Of a stretch of DNA of 22,452 nucleotides, positions 1 to 6,779 are shown in pieces. Under the pieces are notes generated by a model that saw nothing but the letters and a program-made list of their open reading frames with translations, was not told the DNA's origin and searched no databases. The first letter of the stretch is position 1. Every line of letters begins with the position of its first letter. The DNA is taken from contig JBKPDV010000190.1 of the NCBI GenBank assembly GCA_046728075.1, forward strand, positions 1 to 22,452. The letters run 5' to 3'. This DNA comes from JBKPDV01 sp046728075 (GTDB lineage Bacteria > Acidobacteriota > Thermoanaerobaculia > UBA5066 > Gp7-AA6). Both the position numbers and the translations under genes were made by a program.

Positions 1-287
1 TCCCGGAAACGCTCCGCTACGCGCCAGAGATGAGACATTCCGAGCAGGAACGCCACCGAGGGATCGCGCGGGTTCTCCAGGTAGGCCGCCGTCAGGAGCC
101 GCGTCGCCTCGGGCAAGTCCTCGTAACGGCCGCCGGCGAGGCTCTCGCGGAAGGACGAACGGGCCTTGACGGCGAGCTCTGTGTCGGAGCGTCGCGCCGT
201 CTTCTTCGGCGCGAGCTTGACGGCGAAGAAGCCGCAGCCGATTGCGAGAAAAAGCGCCGCGAGAACGGCCGCGCCGCGTACCCGCAC
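1..287 (-). CDS. N-terminally anchored protein of unknown function, partial (5' part only)
   Basis: The frame opens with GTG at 287, one base after the stop codon of the halogenase-family gene, and runs off the window edge after about 95 codons. The product begins with a short basic stretch (MRVRG) and a hydrophobic segment at about residues 6-23 that would act as a signal anchor. A Cys sits at residue 18, but the preceding A-I-G does not fit a normal lipobox. The rest is helical and charged. The part with 'TAAYLENPRDPSVAFLLGMSHLW' spacing resembles the start of a TPR-like helical repeat, but this is suggestive only. The tight spacing makes cotranscription with the upstream gene likely. The frame is open upstream into that gene, so the exact start is uncertain. 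I do not recognise a family. Confidence 0.6.
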   Translation of the reverse strand, partial: MRVRGAAVLAALFLAIGCGFFAVKLAPKKTARRSDTELAVKARSSFRESLAGGRYEDLPEATRLLTAAYLENPRDPSVAFLLGMSHLWRVAERFR

Positions 288-288
288 T

Positions 289-1584
289 CTAGACTCGCGA
301 CTCGCCGCTCTCGACTCGCGACGGACCGGTCTGGCCGCGCAGCTTGCGAACGAAGCGGTCGAAGCCGATTCCGAAGAACATCAGGTTGGTCCAGAGGCGC
401 CGGGCGAAAGGGACCCGTTCCACACCGCCGGCCAGCACGGTCGTGACGGCCTTGCGCATCATTTCGAAGGGGTCCTCGCTGCAGAAGGCCTCGAAGAAGA
501 CGGGATCGTAGAAGTTATAGACGAAGCGCCGGAACCGCGCGACGAGGCGGTTGGCCTGCCGCTCGTATGCGGCCAGATCGCGGGAGTCGACGCGGCCATG
601 GCGGGTCAAGGCGCGATCGATCGCGGCCGCTGCCCGCTCTCCGGTCGCGAGCGCGAGAAAAACTCCTGTCGAGAAGACAGGATCCAGGAAAGTAGCCGCG
701 TCACCGACGAGCGCGAATCCATCCCCCCGCAGCTTCGCGGAGGAGGCGGAGTAGTCGGAGATCCCGTAGACCTTCGACGTGCGCCGGCCTTCGCCCAGAA
801 GCTCCCTCATCCGCTTCGATCGCGCGATCAGCCACTCGAAGCGCTGCTCCATGTCGGAAATCTCGCCTTCGCGCGCGAGCTCCGGCTCGAAGACGGCTCC
901 CACGCTCGCCGAACCATCCGAGAACGGGATGATCCAGTACCAGACCCCGTCCTCGATCGGCAGGAGGATGTCTCCCGCCTGCTTGCCGGCGGGCCGGGGC
1001 ACCTTCTCGTAGTGCGCGAAGAGGGCCGCCCGCTTCAACTTCGCGTCGAACCTGCGGGTGCCGAGCCGCCGCGAAAGAAGGGCGTCCTGACCGGAGGCGT
1101 CCACGATCGCGCGCGCCCGAACCTCCTCGGGCGGACCTGCCGCCGGGAGCACCCGGACCCCGACCGCACGCCCTTTCTCGAAGAGGACTTCTTCGACGCG
1201 CGTCTGATAACGGACGTCGGCTCCGAGGGACTGCGAATGGGAAAGCAGGATCTGGTCGAACTCCGCGCGCTTGACCTGGTAAGCCATCGGGTGCCGGTCA
1301 TCCTCGGCGTTTCCGAAATCGACCGGCCGCGTGCCGCCGGTCGCCTCGTTCCAGAAAAAAGCACCGTACTTTTCCTGGAATCCGTGGGCACGGATCTTCT
1401 CGTGGACCCCGAGGCGCTCGAAGATGGGCAGGCTGTACGGAAGGAGGGACTCTCCGACGTGGAACCGCGGAAAGTTTTCCTTCTCGAAGACCACGACGCG
1501 GCGTCCCGCCCGGGAGAGCATCGTCGCGACCGTCGAGCCCGCGGGGCCGCCGCCGATGATGGCGGCGTCATAAGATTCGGTCAT
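289..1584 (-). CDS. FAD-dependent halogenase-family oxidoreductase
   Basis: A 431-residue flavoprotein of the tryptophan halogenase / geranylgeranyl reductase superfamily. A Rossmann GGGPAG motif is at 11-16, the acidic end of the second strand is E34, and PRFHVGESLLP is at 39-49, typical of flavin-dependent halogenases. A WYWIIP segment at 215-220 fits the WxWxIP halogenase signature. The FAD-contact segment GDAATFLDPVFSTGV is at 294-308. In characterised members, reduced FAD and O2 form a hypohalous acid that is passed to a substrate. Some relatives with these motifs are only annotated as NAD(P)/FAD oxidoreductases, so halogenation is inferred. No PKS, NRPS or flavin reductase gene is adjacent, so the substrate is unknown. 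The gene has no Shine-Dalgarno sequence but a TAGAAT box 6 nt upstream of ATG. Its last codons are made of heptamer repeats. Confidence 0.85.
   Translation of the reverse strand: MTESYDAAIIGGGPAGSTVATMLSRAGRRVVVFEKENFPRFHVGESLLPYSLPIFERLGVHEKIRAHGFQEKYGAFFWNEATGGTRPVDFGNAEDDRHPMAYQVKRAEFDQILLSHSQSLGADVRYQTRVEEVLFEKGRAVGVRVLPAAGPPEEVRARAIVDASGQDALLSRRLGTRRFDAKLKRAALFAHYEKVPRPAGKQAGDILLPIEDGVWYWIIPFSDGSASVGAVFEPELAREGEISDMEQRFEWLIARSKRMRELLGEGRRTSKVYGISDYSASSAKLRGDGFALVGDAATFLDPVFSTGVFLALATGERAAAAIDRALTRHGRVDSRDLAAYERQANRLVARFRRFVYNFYDPVFFEAFCSEDPFEMMRKAVTTVLAGGVERVPFARRLWTNLMFFGIGFDRFVRKLRGQTGPSRVESGESRV
292..320. repeat. Heptamer repeat array, unit GACTCGC, inside the 3' end of the halogenase-family gene
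   Basis: Copies of GACTCGC lie at 292-298, 299-305 and 313-319, with a degenerate unit (CGCTCTC) at 306-312, so the period is 7 nt. The array encodes the C-terminal tail SRVESGESRV of the flavoprotein, beyond the conserved fold. This suggests the repeat grew into the gene end and extended the reading frame. Confidence 0.6.
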
Positions 1585-1590
1585 TGCTCG

Positions 1591-1596
1591 ATTCTA
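1591..1596 (-). promoter_or_regulatory. -10 box for the halogenase-family gene, leaderless start
   Basis: On the minus strand, TAGAAT is followed by 6 nt (CGAGCA) and then the ATG at 1584. With a normal -10 to +1 distance, transcription would start at or next to the A of ATG. No clear -35 is visible and there is no ribosome binding site. The same geometry recurs upstream of several other genes in the window. Confidence 0.45.
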
Positions 1597-1610
1597 CCTT
1601 CGCGCCCGAT

Positions 1611-1702
1611 TGTTATCCTGAGGAGCGGAGCGACGAAGAATCTGCTCTGGCGGTCCCGCGGAGGACGACGAGAGCAGATCCTTCGCTTCGCTCAGGATGA
1701 CA
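1611..1702. repeat. Dispersed palindromic (REP/MITE-like) repeat
   Basis: Left arm 1611-1648 (ATCCTGAGGAGCGGAGCGA then ATCTGCTCT) and right arm 1671-1702 (AGAGCAGATCCTTCGCTTCG then CTCAGGATGACA) are imperfect inverted copies around a GC-rich centre. The ATCCTGAG...CGAAGGATCT core is a type of palindromic repeat I have seen dispersed in many bacterial genomes. It lies between the divergent halogenase-family gene and ABC operon and contains no protein gene. Whether it forms an RNA hairpin, a cruciform or a MITE-like copy cannot be settled from one copy. Confidence 0.75.
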
Positions 1703-1715
1703 CCGTTCGTTCCGG

Positions 1716-2465
1716 ATGACAGCAGAGCCGTCTTTTCCCGCCATCGAGTTCCGAAACGTCCGGAAGAGCTATGGAGCCCGGCCGGCGCTCGAGAACTTTT
1801 CACTCGCGGTCGCCCCGGGCGAGACGGTCGCGCTCGTCGGGCCGTCGGGCTGCGGCAAGACAACCGCGTTGAAGCTCGTCAACCGCCTTCTCGACGCCGA
1901 CTCCGGGCAAGTGCTCGTTTCGGGCCGCGACGTTCGGGCGGAGGAGCCGGTGCCTTTGCGGCGCGGCATCGGATACGTGATCCAGGAAGGGGGACTCTTC
2001 CCTCATTGGGACGTGCAAAACAATATAGAGATTGTACCTCGTCTCCTGGGCTGGACTCCCGAGCGGCGGCACGCGCGGTGCGAGGAGCTGCTCACGATGG
2101 TGAACCTGCCCTCGAGCGAGTTCCTGCGCCGCCGGCCGCGGGAGCTCTCCGGCGGACAACGCCAGCGTGTGGGTTTCGCGCGCGCCCTCGCCGCGGATCC
2201 GCCGATCGTGCTGATGGACGAGCCGTTCGGCGCGCTCGATCCGATCGCGCGGCGCGCGCTTCAGCAGGAATTCCTGGACTGGAAACAGCGGCTCAAAAAG
2301 GCCGTCCTGCTCGTGACCCACGACCTGCCCGAGGCGTTCCGGCTCGCCGACCGGACGGCAGTGATGGAGGGGGGACGCGTCCACCAGTTCGGAACGCGTT
2401 CGGAGATCCTGGAGCGGCCGGCCGACGACTTCGTGCGCGAGTTCACCTCGGGTAACCTGCCGTGA
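1716..2465 (+). CDS. Osmoprotectant/glycine betaine ABC transporter ATP-binding protein (OpuCA/YehX type)
   Basis: A 249-residue ABC ATPase. Walker A GPSGCGKT is at 42-49, the Q-loop glutamine is Q90, the signature LSGGQ is at 144-148, Walker B IVLMDEP is at 164-170, and the H-loop histidine is H202. The wording around the Q-loop (QEGGLFPHWDVQNNI) and the downstream genes place it in the OpuC/ProV/YehX group that powers uptake of compatible solutes such as glycine betaine, choline or carnitine. It ends soon after the ATPase core and so lacks the C-terminal CBS domains that sense ionic strength in OpuCA/OpuAA. Its stop overlaps the GTG start of the permease by GTGA. ATG 1716 is the most likely start although no Shine-Dalgarno sequence is visible. 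The palindromic repeat ends 13 nt upstream. Confidence 0.9.
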   Translation: MTAEPSFPAIEFRNVRKSYGARPALENFSLAVAPGETVALVGPSGCGKTTALKLVNRLLDADSGQVLVSGRDVRAEEPVPLRRGIGYVIQEGGLFPHWDVQNNIEIVPRLLGWTPERRHARCEELLTMVNLPSSEFLRRRPRELSGGQRQRVGFARALAADPPIVLMDEPFGALDPIARRALQQEFLDWKQRLKKAVLLVTHDLPEAFRLADRTAVMEGGRVHQFGTRSEILERPADDFVREFTSGNLP

Positions 2466-3103
2466 GCTACTTCTGGGAGCGCCGGGCCGAGATCCTCCAG
2501 CTGACCGGCGAGCACCTGCTGCTCGTCGCGATCTCGACCGCGCTCGCCGTCTTCGTCGGGGTTCCGCTCGGGCTGGCGCTCGCACGCCGGCCGCGTCTGG
2601 CGCGCCCGGTGCTGGGATTCGCCGGCGTCGTCCAGACGATCCCGAGCCTGGCCCTCTTCGGGTTGTTGATTCCGCTGCCACTGCTGGGAGGCATCGGTGC
2701 GCGGACGGCCATCGTCGCCCTCGTGGTCTACGCGCTGCTGCCGATTCTCCGAAACACGTACGCCGGAATCCGTTCGGTCGATCCGGCCATCGTCGAGGCC
2801 GCGACGGGCCTCGGGATGACAACGGGGCAACGCCTCTGGCTCGTCGAGCTGCCTCTGGCGCTTCCGGTCGTGCTCGCAGGGGTGCGCATCGCGACCGTCG
2901 TTTCGATCGGTCTCGCGACGATCGCGGCCGCCATCGGCGCCGGGGGGCTCGGCGTTCTGATCTATCGGGGCATCGCGACCGTGGACAACCGGCTGATTCT
3001 CGCCGGCGCGCTGCCGGCCGCGGTTCTGGCGCTGGCGGCCGACGGCCTGCTCGGATGGATCGAGCGGCGCTGGTCCGGCGTTGAGCGAAAGGAGGAAACG
3101 TGA
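2462..3103 (+). CDS. Osmoprotectant ABC transporter permease (OpuCB/YehW/YehY type)
   Basis: A 213-residue inner-membrane protein with about five to six hydrophobic segments (roughly 15-40, 50-72, 78-96, 132-165 and 178-198). It is a member of the BPD_transp_1 family. The cytoplasmic EAA loop that docks on the ATPase is at about 112-141 (EAATGLGMTTGQ then LPLALPVVLAGV). The conserved AIGAGGLG turn is at about 157-164. Length and order of segments fit OpuCB-type permeases. The GTG start overlaps the ATPase stop, and its own stop overlaps the next GTG start, so translation is probably coupled across the operon. Only one permease gene is present, so the channel should be a homodimer. Confidence 0.92.
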   Translation: MSYFWERRAEILQLTGEHLLLVAISTALAVFVGVPLGLALARRPRLARPVLGFAGVVQTIPSLALFGLLIPLPLLGGIGARTAIVALVVYALLPILRNTYAGIRSVDPAIVEAATGLGMTTGQRLWLVELPLALPVVLAGVRIATVVSIGLATIAAAIGAGGLGVLIYRGIATVDNRLILAGALPAAVLALAADGLLGWIERRWSGVERKEET

Positions 3104-3966
3104 GGCGCGGCTTGTCTCTCTTCCTCTCCCTGCTTCTGCTGGCTTCGTGCCGCGGCGAGAGAAGTACCCTTCGCGTCGGTTCGAAGAACTTCTCCGAGAG
3201 CGTGCTCCTGGGGGAGATCGTCGCCCAGGCTCTGGAGGCGCGCGGCGTGAAGGTCGATCGAAGGCTCAACCTGGGGGGGACCTTCGTGTGCCATCGGGCC
3301 ATGGTGGCGGGAGAGCTCGACCTCTATCCCGAGTATACGGGCACGGCCTTCACGGCGATCCTCCAGCAAAAACCGATCAACGACGCGCCGGAGGTTCGGC
3401 AGCGGGTCGCGCGCGAGTACGAGAAGCGTTGGCATCTCCAATGGTCCGCCCCTCTCGGGTTCGAGAACACGTTCGCGCTGGTCGTCCGCGGAGATCTCGC
3501 CCGCCGTCTCAGTCTCCGAAAAATCTCCGATCTGGCCGCGCATCCGGAGCTGCGCCCGGGCTTCGGCTACGAGTTCGTGGAGCGCGAGGACGGCTACAAA
3601 GGCCTGGCGCGGGCCTACGGTCTCCACTTCGAGAAGCCGCCGGCCGAGATGGACCTGGGACTTCTGTACCAGGCGCTCGCGAGCGGGAAAGTGGATGTGG
3701 TGGCGGGCAACTCGACGGACGGTCTGATCGACGCGATCGGCGGAGTCGTTCTGGAAGACGACCGCCACTACTTTCCTCCCTACGAGGCGGCCTACGTCGC
3801 GCGGGGCGTCACCTGGCGCACGAACGCGGCGGTGCGCGAGGTCCTGACGCGCCTCTCCGGAAGCCTGTCCGTTGCCAGGATGCGCGCCCTGAACGCCCGA
3901 ATCGACCGGGACAAGCTCCGCCCCGAAGACGTCGCCCGCGAATTCCTCTCGAGCCTCAAGCCGTAA
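3100..3966 (+). CDS. Osmoprotectant-binding lipoprotein (OpuCC/OsmF type)
   Basis: A 288-residue substrate-binding protein of the OpuAC family. It opens with a signal peptide ending in the lipobox LASC (C17), so it should be a lipoprotein. GSKNFSES (about 27-34), the NLGGTFVCHRAMVAGELDLYPEYTGT region (about 57-82) and the GKVDVVAGNSTDGLI segment match the QAT-family ligand-binding fold. In this family aromatic residues form a cage around a quaternary ammonium group. The exact ligand cannot be read from sequence. It is the third gene of the operon (GTGA overlap with the permease). No classical intrinsic terminator follows. Instead a structured dispersed element begins 32 nt after the stop. Confidence 0.9.
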   Translation: MRRGLSLFLSLLLLASCRGERSTLRVGSKNFSESVLLGEIVAQALEARGVKVDRRLNLGGTFVCHRAMVAGELDLYPEYTGTAFTAILQQKPINDAPEVRQRVAREYEKRWHLQWSAPLGFENTFALVVRGDLARRLSLRKISDLAAHPELRPGFGYEFVEREDGYKGLARAYGLHFEKPPAEMDLGLLYQALASGKVDVVAGNSTDGLIDAIGGVVLEDDRHYFPPYEAAYVARGVTWRTNAAVREVLTRLSGSLSVARMRALNARIDRDKLRPEDVAREFLSSLKP

Positions 3967-3997
3967 CTAAGCCGAGAGGCGTCTTGCTGCGTCGACC

Positions 3998-4153
3998 CGG
4001 TTACAGTTTGGGTCGCGGCGCGCGTAGTCTCCCAGAGGGGAGGAGGCGCGCGCCGCGGGAGCGCCCGAGGGACCAGGCGCTCGGTCGAGGCCCTTTGGCC
4101 GAGCCGAGTGCCGGTGCGCCAAAGGCGCAGGTCCCGAGGAAGCGGAAGCGACG
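3998..4153 (+). repeat. Structured dispersed element, copy 1 (candidate structured RNA)
   Basis: About 156 bp closely matching the minus strand at 17411-17572. Predicted parts are: a 10-bp stem GCGGCGCGCG (4015-4024) with CGCGCGCCGC (4047-4056), enclosing hairpin CTCCC-AGAG-GGGAG (4029-4042); then a junction closed by GGGACC (4069-4074) with GGTCCC (4130-4135). The junction holds one arm 4076-4112 (9-bp outer stem, inner GGCC-CTTT-GGCC) and one hairpin TGCGCC-AAA-GGCGCA (4115-4129). It ends with AGCGGAAGCGACG. Differences from copy 2 keep the pairing. I do not recognise it as a known RNA family. It lies between the ABC operon and the small membrane protein gene, and 3967-4213 holds no protein gene. 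Confidence 0.75.
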
Positions 4154-4213
4154 TGAGTAAGCCGAAGCGACGTGTAGCGACGGATCTTCTGTTAGTCTTA
4201 GGGTTAACGATCC

Positions 4214-4492
4214 ATGAAGACGATGTTCGGACTGATCAGTCCGTCCGGGTGGGCGATGCTCTCCACGGCGATCCTTCTCCTTCTTCTGCTGGTGATCTCC
4301 TTTCGCTCCCGCGTCTACGTGTTCTGCCAGTACCTGAAAACGATGACGGGGGTCGTTCTGAAGCCTCGCGAGGTCAAAACCGCATTTCGCCGAGGCGGGA
4401 AGGAAGGCGTGCGCGAGCTCTTTCTGGATTTGATCATCCGGGAAGACTTGAAGGGCGGCCCGCCGGCCATTCCGGAGGATGCGGGGAAATAG
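4214..4492 (+). CDS. Small single-span membrane protein of unknown function
   Basis: A 92-residue protein with one strong hydrophobic segment at about 14-30 (AMLSTAILLLLLLVISF). A cytoplasmic-type basic region follows (KPREVKTAFRRGGKEG) and then a short acidic/amphipathic tail. No family is recognised. Coding is supported by an open frame with high-GC third positions and a coherent membrane-protein composition. There is no clear ribosome binding site at ATG 4214, and ATG 4223 is an alternative. The gene is preceded by the structured element and by an AT-richer stretch (4187-4213) that may hold its promoter. Its TAG stop overlaps the first base pairs of the next heptamer repeat array. Confidence 0.6.
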   Translation: MKTMFGLISPSGWAMLSTAILLLLLLVISFRSRVYVFCQYLKTMTGVVLKPREVKTAFRRGGKEGVRELFLDLIIREDLKGGPPAIPEDAGK

Positions 4493-4571
4493 GTCTAAGG
4501 TCTAAAGTCCAAAGTCTAAAGTTCGCCCGATTTGCTCCTCTTACTCAACCTTAGACCTTAGACCTTAGACT
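4491..4571. repeat. Inverted heptamer repeat array, unit GGTCTAA/AGTCTAA
   Basis: The left arm at 4491-4523 holds tandem 7-nt units (GGTCTAA twice, then AGTCCAA and AGTCTAA). The right arm at about 4546-4571 holds the complement (CCTTAGA repeated three times). A unique spacer of about 22 nt separates them, so the transcript would form a hairpin. It lies exactly between the convergent small membrane protein and ferritin-like genes and touches both stop codons, so it may act as a bidirectional transcription end. Confidence 0.85.
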
Positions 4572-5137
4572 CAGTTTTCTATTAACCGGAACGTCGGTAC
4601 AGGTTCCCTTCCCAGAACTGACCGCAACACCGTGGCGTGCAAGACTTCGTCGGAAAGGATCTTGCCGGCGGAGGCGGCCAGCGCCCGGTCCTGGAACCGA
4701 TCGACCACGTACAGATAGACGCGGGCCGCGCCGACCTCGAGCTTGAACGCGAGCTCCAGGACATCCTTCTCATTGGTCAGCGGCACGCCGAAGACGTATT
4801 CCTTCTTCGGCTCGGAGGGAGTCCCCCCCTTGTTCTTCACCGAGTCGATCAGCAGATCTCGGTGGAGCTCATGGCTTCCCTGGAAGGCGAGTCCGACCTC
4901 CTTCGCTTTTGCGGACAGCAATCCGCTCTTGCCGGCGAGCCCGTAAGCCCAGATCGCCTGGTGCTCGATGTCGAGGGCCGTATTCATGAGAACGATGTCG
5001 TCGTAGACCGCGGAAGACTTTGCCTTCTCGGATTTCCCTTTCCCCGGCAGGGCGATGAGCGGACGGCCCGCGGCGGCCATTCCGAGAGCGAGGCCGGTCT
5101 TGGCGGCGGAGCGAAAGAGGTCGCGACGGTTGGACAT
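4571..5137 (-). CDS. Tat-signal ferritin-like protein (DUF4439-like)
   Basis: A 188-residue protein. The twin-arginine motif NRRDLF is at residues 3-8, followed by a hydrophobic stretch (about 13-31), so export in folded form by Tat is predicted. The remainder is a four-helix ferritin-like domain. Candidate di-metal ligands are E58/H59 (ALDIEHQA), E90/H92 (GSHELH), E134 (KLEVGAA) and E164/H167 (SDEVLH). The length fits the DUF4439 / ferritin_2-like group. ATG 5137 is chosen because GGAGG lies a few bases upstream. An earlier in-frame ATG at 5161 would place eight residues inside the AGTTCAA repeat array. Its role is unknown, and metal binding or stress protection is only a family-level guess. 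Confidence 0.8.
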   Translation of the reverse strand: MSNRRDLFRSAAKTGLALGMAAAGRPLIALPGKGKSEKAKSSAVYDDIVLMNTALDIEHQAIWAYGLAGKSGLLSAKAKEVGLAFQGSHELHRDLLIDSVKNKGGTPSEPKKEYVFGVPLTNEKDVLELAFKLEVGAARVYLYVVDRFQDRALAASAGKILSDEVLHATVLRSVLGREPVPTFRLIEN

Positions 5138-5147
5138 AACGCCTCCG

Positions 5148-5223
5148 AGTTCAAAGTTCAAAGTTCAAGGTTCAAAGGGGATCTGTCGCGCCAACCTTAA
5201 ACCTTGAACCTTGAACTTTGAAC
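5148..5223. repeat. Inverted heptamer repeat array, unit AGTTCAA
   Basis: The left arm at 5148-5178 has AGTTCAA three times and then GGTTCAA. The right arm at 5191-5223 has the complement (CCTTAAA, CCTTGAA, CCTTGAA, CTTTGAAC). The spacer is about 13 nt. It lies between the DUF4331 gene terminator and the start of the ferritin-like gene, both on the minus strand, and covers the likely promoter area of the latter. Confidence 0.85.
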
Positions 5224-5259
5224 AAAAAAAGCCCCGGCCCGGACGAGCCGGACCGGGGC
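5224..5259 (-). terminator. Intrinsic terminator of the DUF4331 gene
   Basis: Read on the minus strand, a GC-rich hairpin (GCCCCGG paired with CCGGGGC, with an inner CCGG/CCGG stem and a 5-nt loop) is followed by seven T. It starts 21 nt after the DUF4331 stop codon and is a textbook Rho-independent terminator. Confidence 0.9.
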
Positions 5260-5279
5260 GAACGAGGAAGAGAAGAGCG

Positions 5280-6779
5280 CTACGGCTCGACGGGCGTTTG
5301 AATTCCCGACGGGTGGAGAAACACGGGAGCGTTGTCGTGCGTGTGCGTATAGCTGGAGCTCGGGCTGCGCAGGTAAGGAAACGCGGCCAGGAACGGCTTG
5401 TCCGGTCCGTCCACGGAGTCTCCCAGTTGGTTGTTCGGCGCGACGTTGAAGGCCGGGATCAGGACGCCGACGACGACTTGAATGTCGATGTCCACGATGT
5501 CGTCCCAGGGGCGGCGCCCGTTGGGGAACCCGCCGCTGTCTCCTCCGAGCACTCCCATTCTGTTGGTCTTGTCCACCGGAGCGATGGCGGTGGGCGTGAC
5601 GGCCAGATTCAAACGCAGCTCGTCGGAGAAGACCTCGTTGGGTCGGCGCGTGAGTCCCGGGACACCCTGCCCCAGGACGAGCATGTCGGCCCGCGGGGCG
5701 GAAGGGATCGGGACGATCGGATACAGAGCATTGATGATTCTCGCAAGCTCGGGGTCCTGGTAGTACGGGAGGAATTGCGCGTCGTCCTTGGGGAGCGTCG
5801 CGTTCCAGTGATCCTTCATACCGTAGGGAATGATCACCTCGTTGATCAGAGGGAATCCCAGCCGTGAGACCTGAACGTAGGGCCCCGACACCACGGGCTT
5901 CGCGCCGGTTGTCTGATAGACGCGGCTCTGCGGGACCCACGTGGAGGCCCAGACCCCGATGATCGAGTTGGGATCGGCGGTGTTGGAGGGAAAGAGACCG
6001 TTTTTGGTCACCGACGTGAGCGGGATCTGCATCCCGATCGTGTGGGTATTGAACCCCGCGACGCCGTTGACGCCGCCGCCGTGATTGCCCGGAAGCGTCC
6101 CCGGCCGGAAGTTCAGAAGGTCTCCCAGCCAGCCCAGATCCACGAAGAACTGGTCGCTGCGCGGACCGGCGAAGACCGTCACGTTTCCGTCCACCTTGTA
6201 GACGCCGGCGATCAGGCCGGACCCCTGGCTGTATCCGTTGGGGAACGTGACAGGGCCCGCGTTGTTCGGAATCTCGAGCAGCCCCGAACCAATGCGCGTC
6301 ACGTTGGCCGCAGTCGGGTTGCCGGCGGGGCCGATGATCTTATCGACGACATAGGTGTAATAAACGTTGATGTTGGCGTCGTTCAACGCCTTCACGGGTC
6401 CCAGAAACTGCAGGAAGCTGTTGGGATTGCGGACCTGCTCGGTGAAGCTGAACCGGTAGGTGATGTCCTCGACGCCGTCTCCGTCGTTGTCGATGTGGAT
6501 CATGTAGTAGGCGTTTTCGTCAAAATGGAAGAAGTTCGGAAACCCGGAAGGGTCTTCCAGCGGGATCCAGTTGGCGAGGATCGTGAGCTGATCCGTGACG
6601 ATCGGATCGCGGAACGCGTAGACGTCCGTGTTGTCCCAGAGCGGGTACTTGGCGATGCCCGGCGCCTCTCGGTGACTCGAAGCGAAAGCCGGCGCCGGCG
6701 GCTGAGCGATCGTGAGCGCGAGGCCGAGCAGCCCCGCTGCCCAGACCGCCCGCCCTCTGCGAAATCCGGTTACTCCCAT
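5280..6779 (-). CDS. DUF4331 family secreted protein
   Basis: A 499-residue secreted protein. The signal peptide has a basic start, a hydrophobic core at about 11-25 and a likely cleavage after AFA (33). The mature protein opens with the DUF4331 hallmark SSHREAP (34-40) and DNTDVYAFRDP (49-59). A DNDGDG acidic loop at 97-102 could bind Ca2+. The conserved C-terminal block GFPNGRRPWDDIVDI is also present. ATG 6779 is chosen because it has a strong Shine-Dalgarno sequence (AAAGGAGGAG) just upstream. The frame stays open much further upstream, but that part overlaps the sigma factor gene and is not coding. The biochemical function of DUF4331 is unknown. It is divergent from an ECF sigma/anti-sigma pair and is a plausible regulon member. 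Confidence 0.9.
   Translation of the reverse strand: MGVTGFRRGRAVWAAGLLGLALTIAQPPAPAFASSHREAPGIAKYPLWDNTDVYAFRDPIVTDQLTILANWIPLEDPSGFPNFFHFDENAYYMIHIDNDGDGVEDITYRFSFTEQVRNPNSFLQFLGPVKALNDANINVYYTYVVDKIIGPAGNPTAANVTRIGSGLLEIPNNAGPVTFPNGYSQGSGLIAGVYKVDGNVTVFAGPRSDQFFVDLGWLGDLLNFRPGTLPGNHGGGVNGVAGFNTHTIGMQIPLTSVTKNGLFPSNTADPNSIIGVWASTWVPQSRVYQTTGAKPVVSGPYVQVSRLGFPLINEVIIPYGMKDHWNATLPKDDAQFLPYYQDPELARIINALYPIVPIPSAPRADMLVLGQGVPGLTRRPNEVFSDELRLNLAVTPTAIAPVDKTNRMGVLGGDSGGFPNGRRPWDDIVDIDIQVVVGVLIPAFNVAPNNQLGDSVDGPDKPFLAAFPYLRSPSSSYTHTHDNAPVFLHPSGIQTPVEP

Noticed and set aside
166..1719. 517-codon plus-strand open frame opposite the halogenase-family gene
   Set aside because: The minus strand encodes a full flavoprotein with all motifs. 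The plus-strand product is low-complexity Arg/Asp/Glu-rich and is a GC-driven shadow.
3998..4153. Structured element as HEARO/OMEGA RNA of an IS605-type element
   Set aside because: No IscB, TnpA or TnpB gene is adjacent, and the sequence does not match what I know of that RNA.
4491..5223. Repeat arrays considered as a CRISPR array
   Set aside because: Units are 7 nt and contiguous without spacers, arms are complementary, and no cas genes are present.
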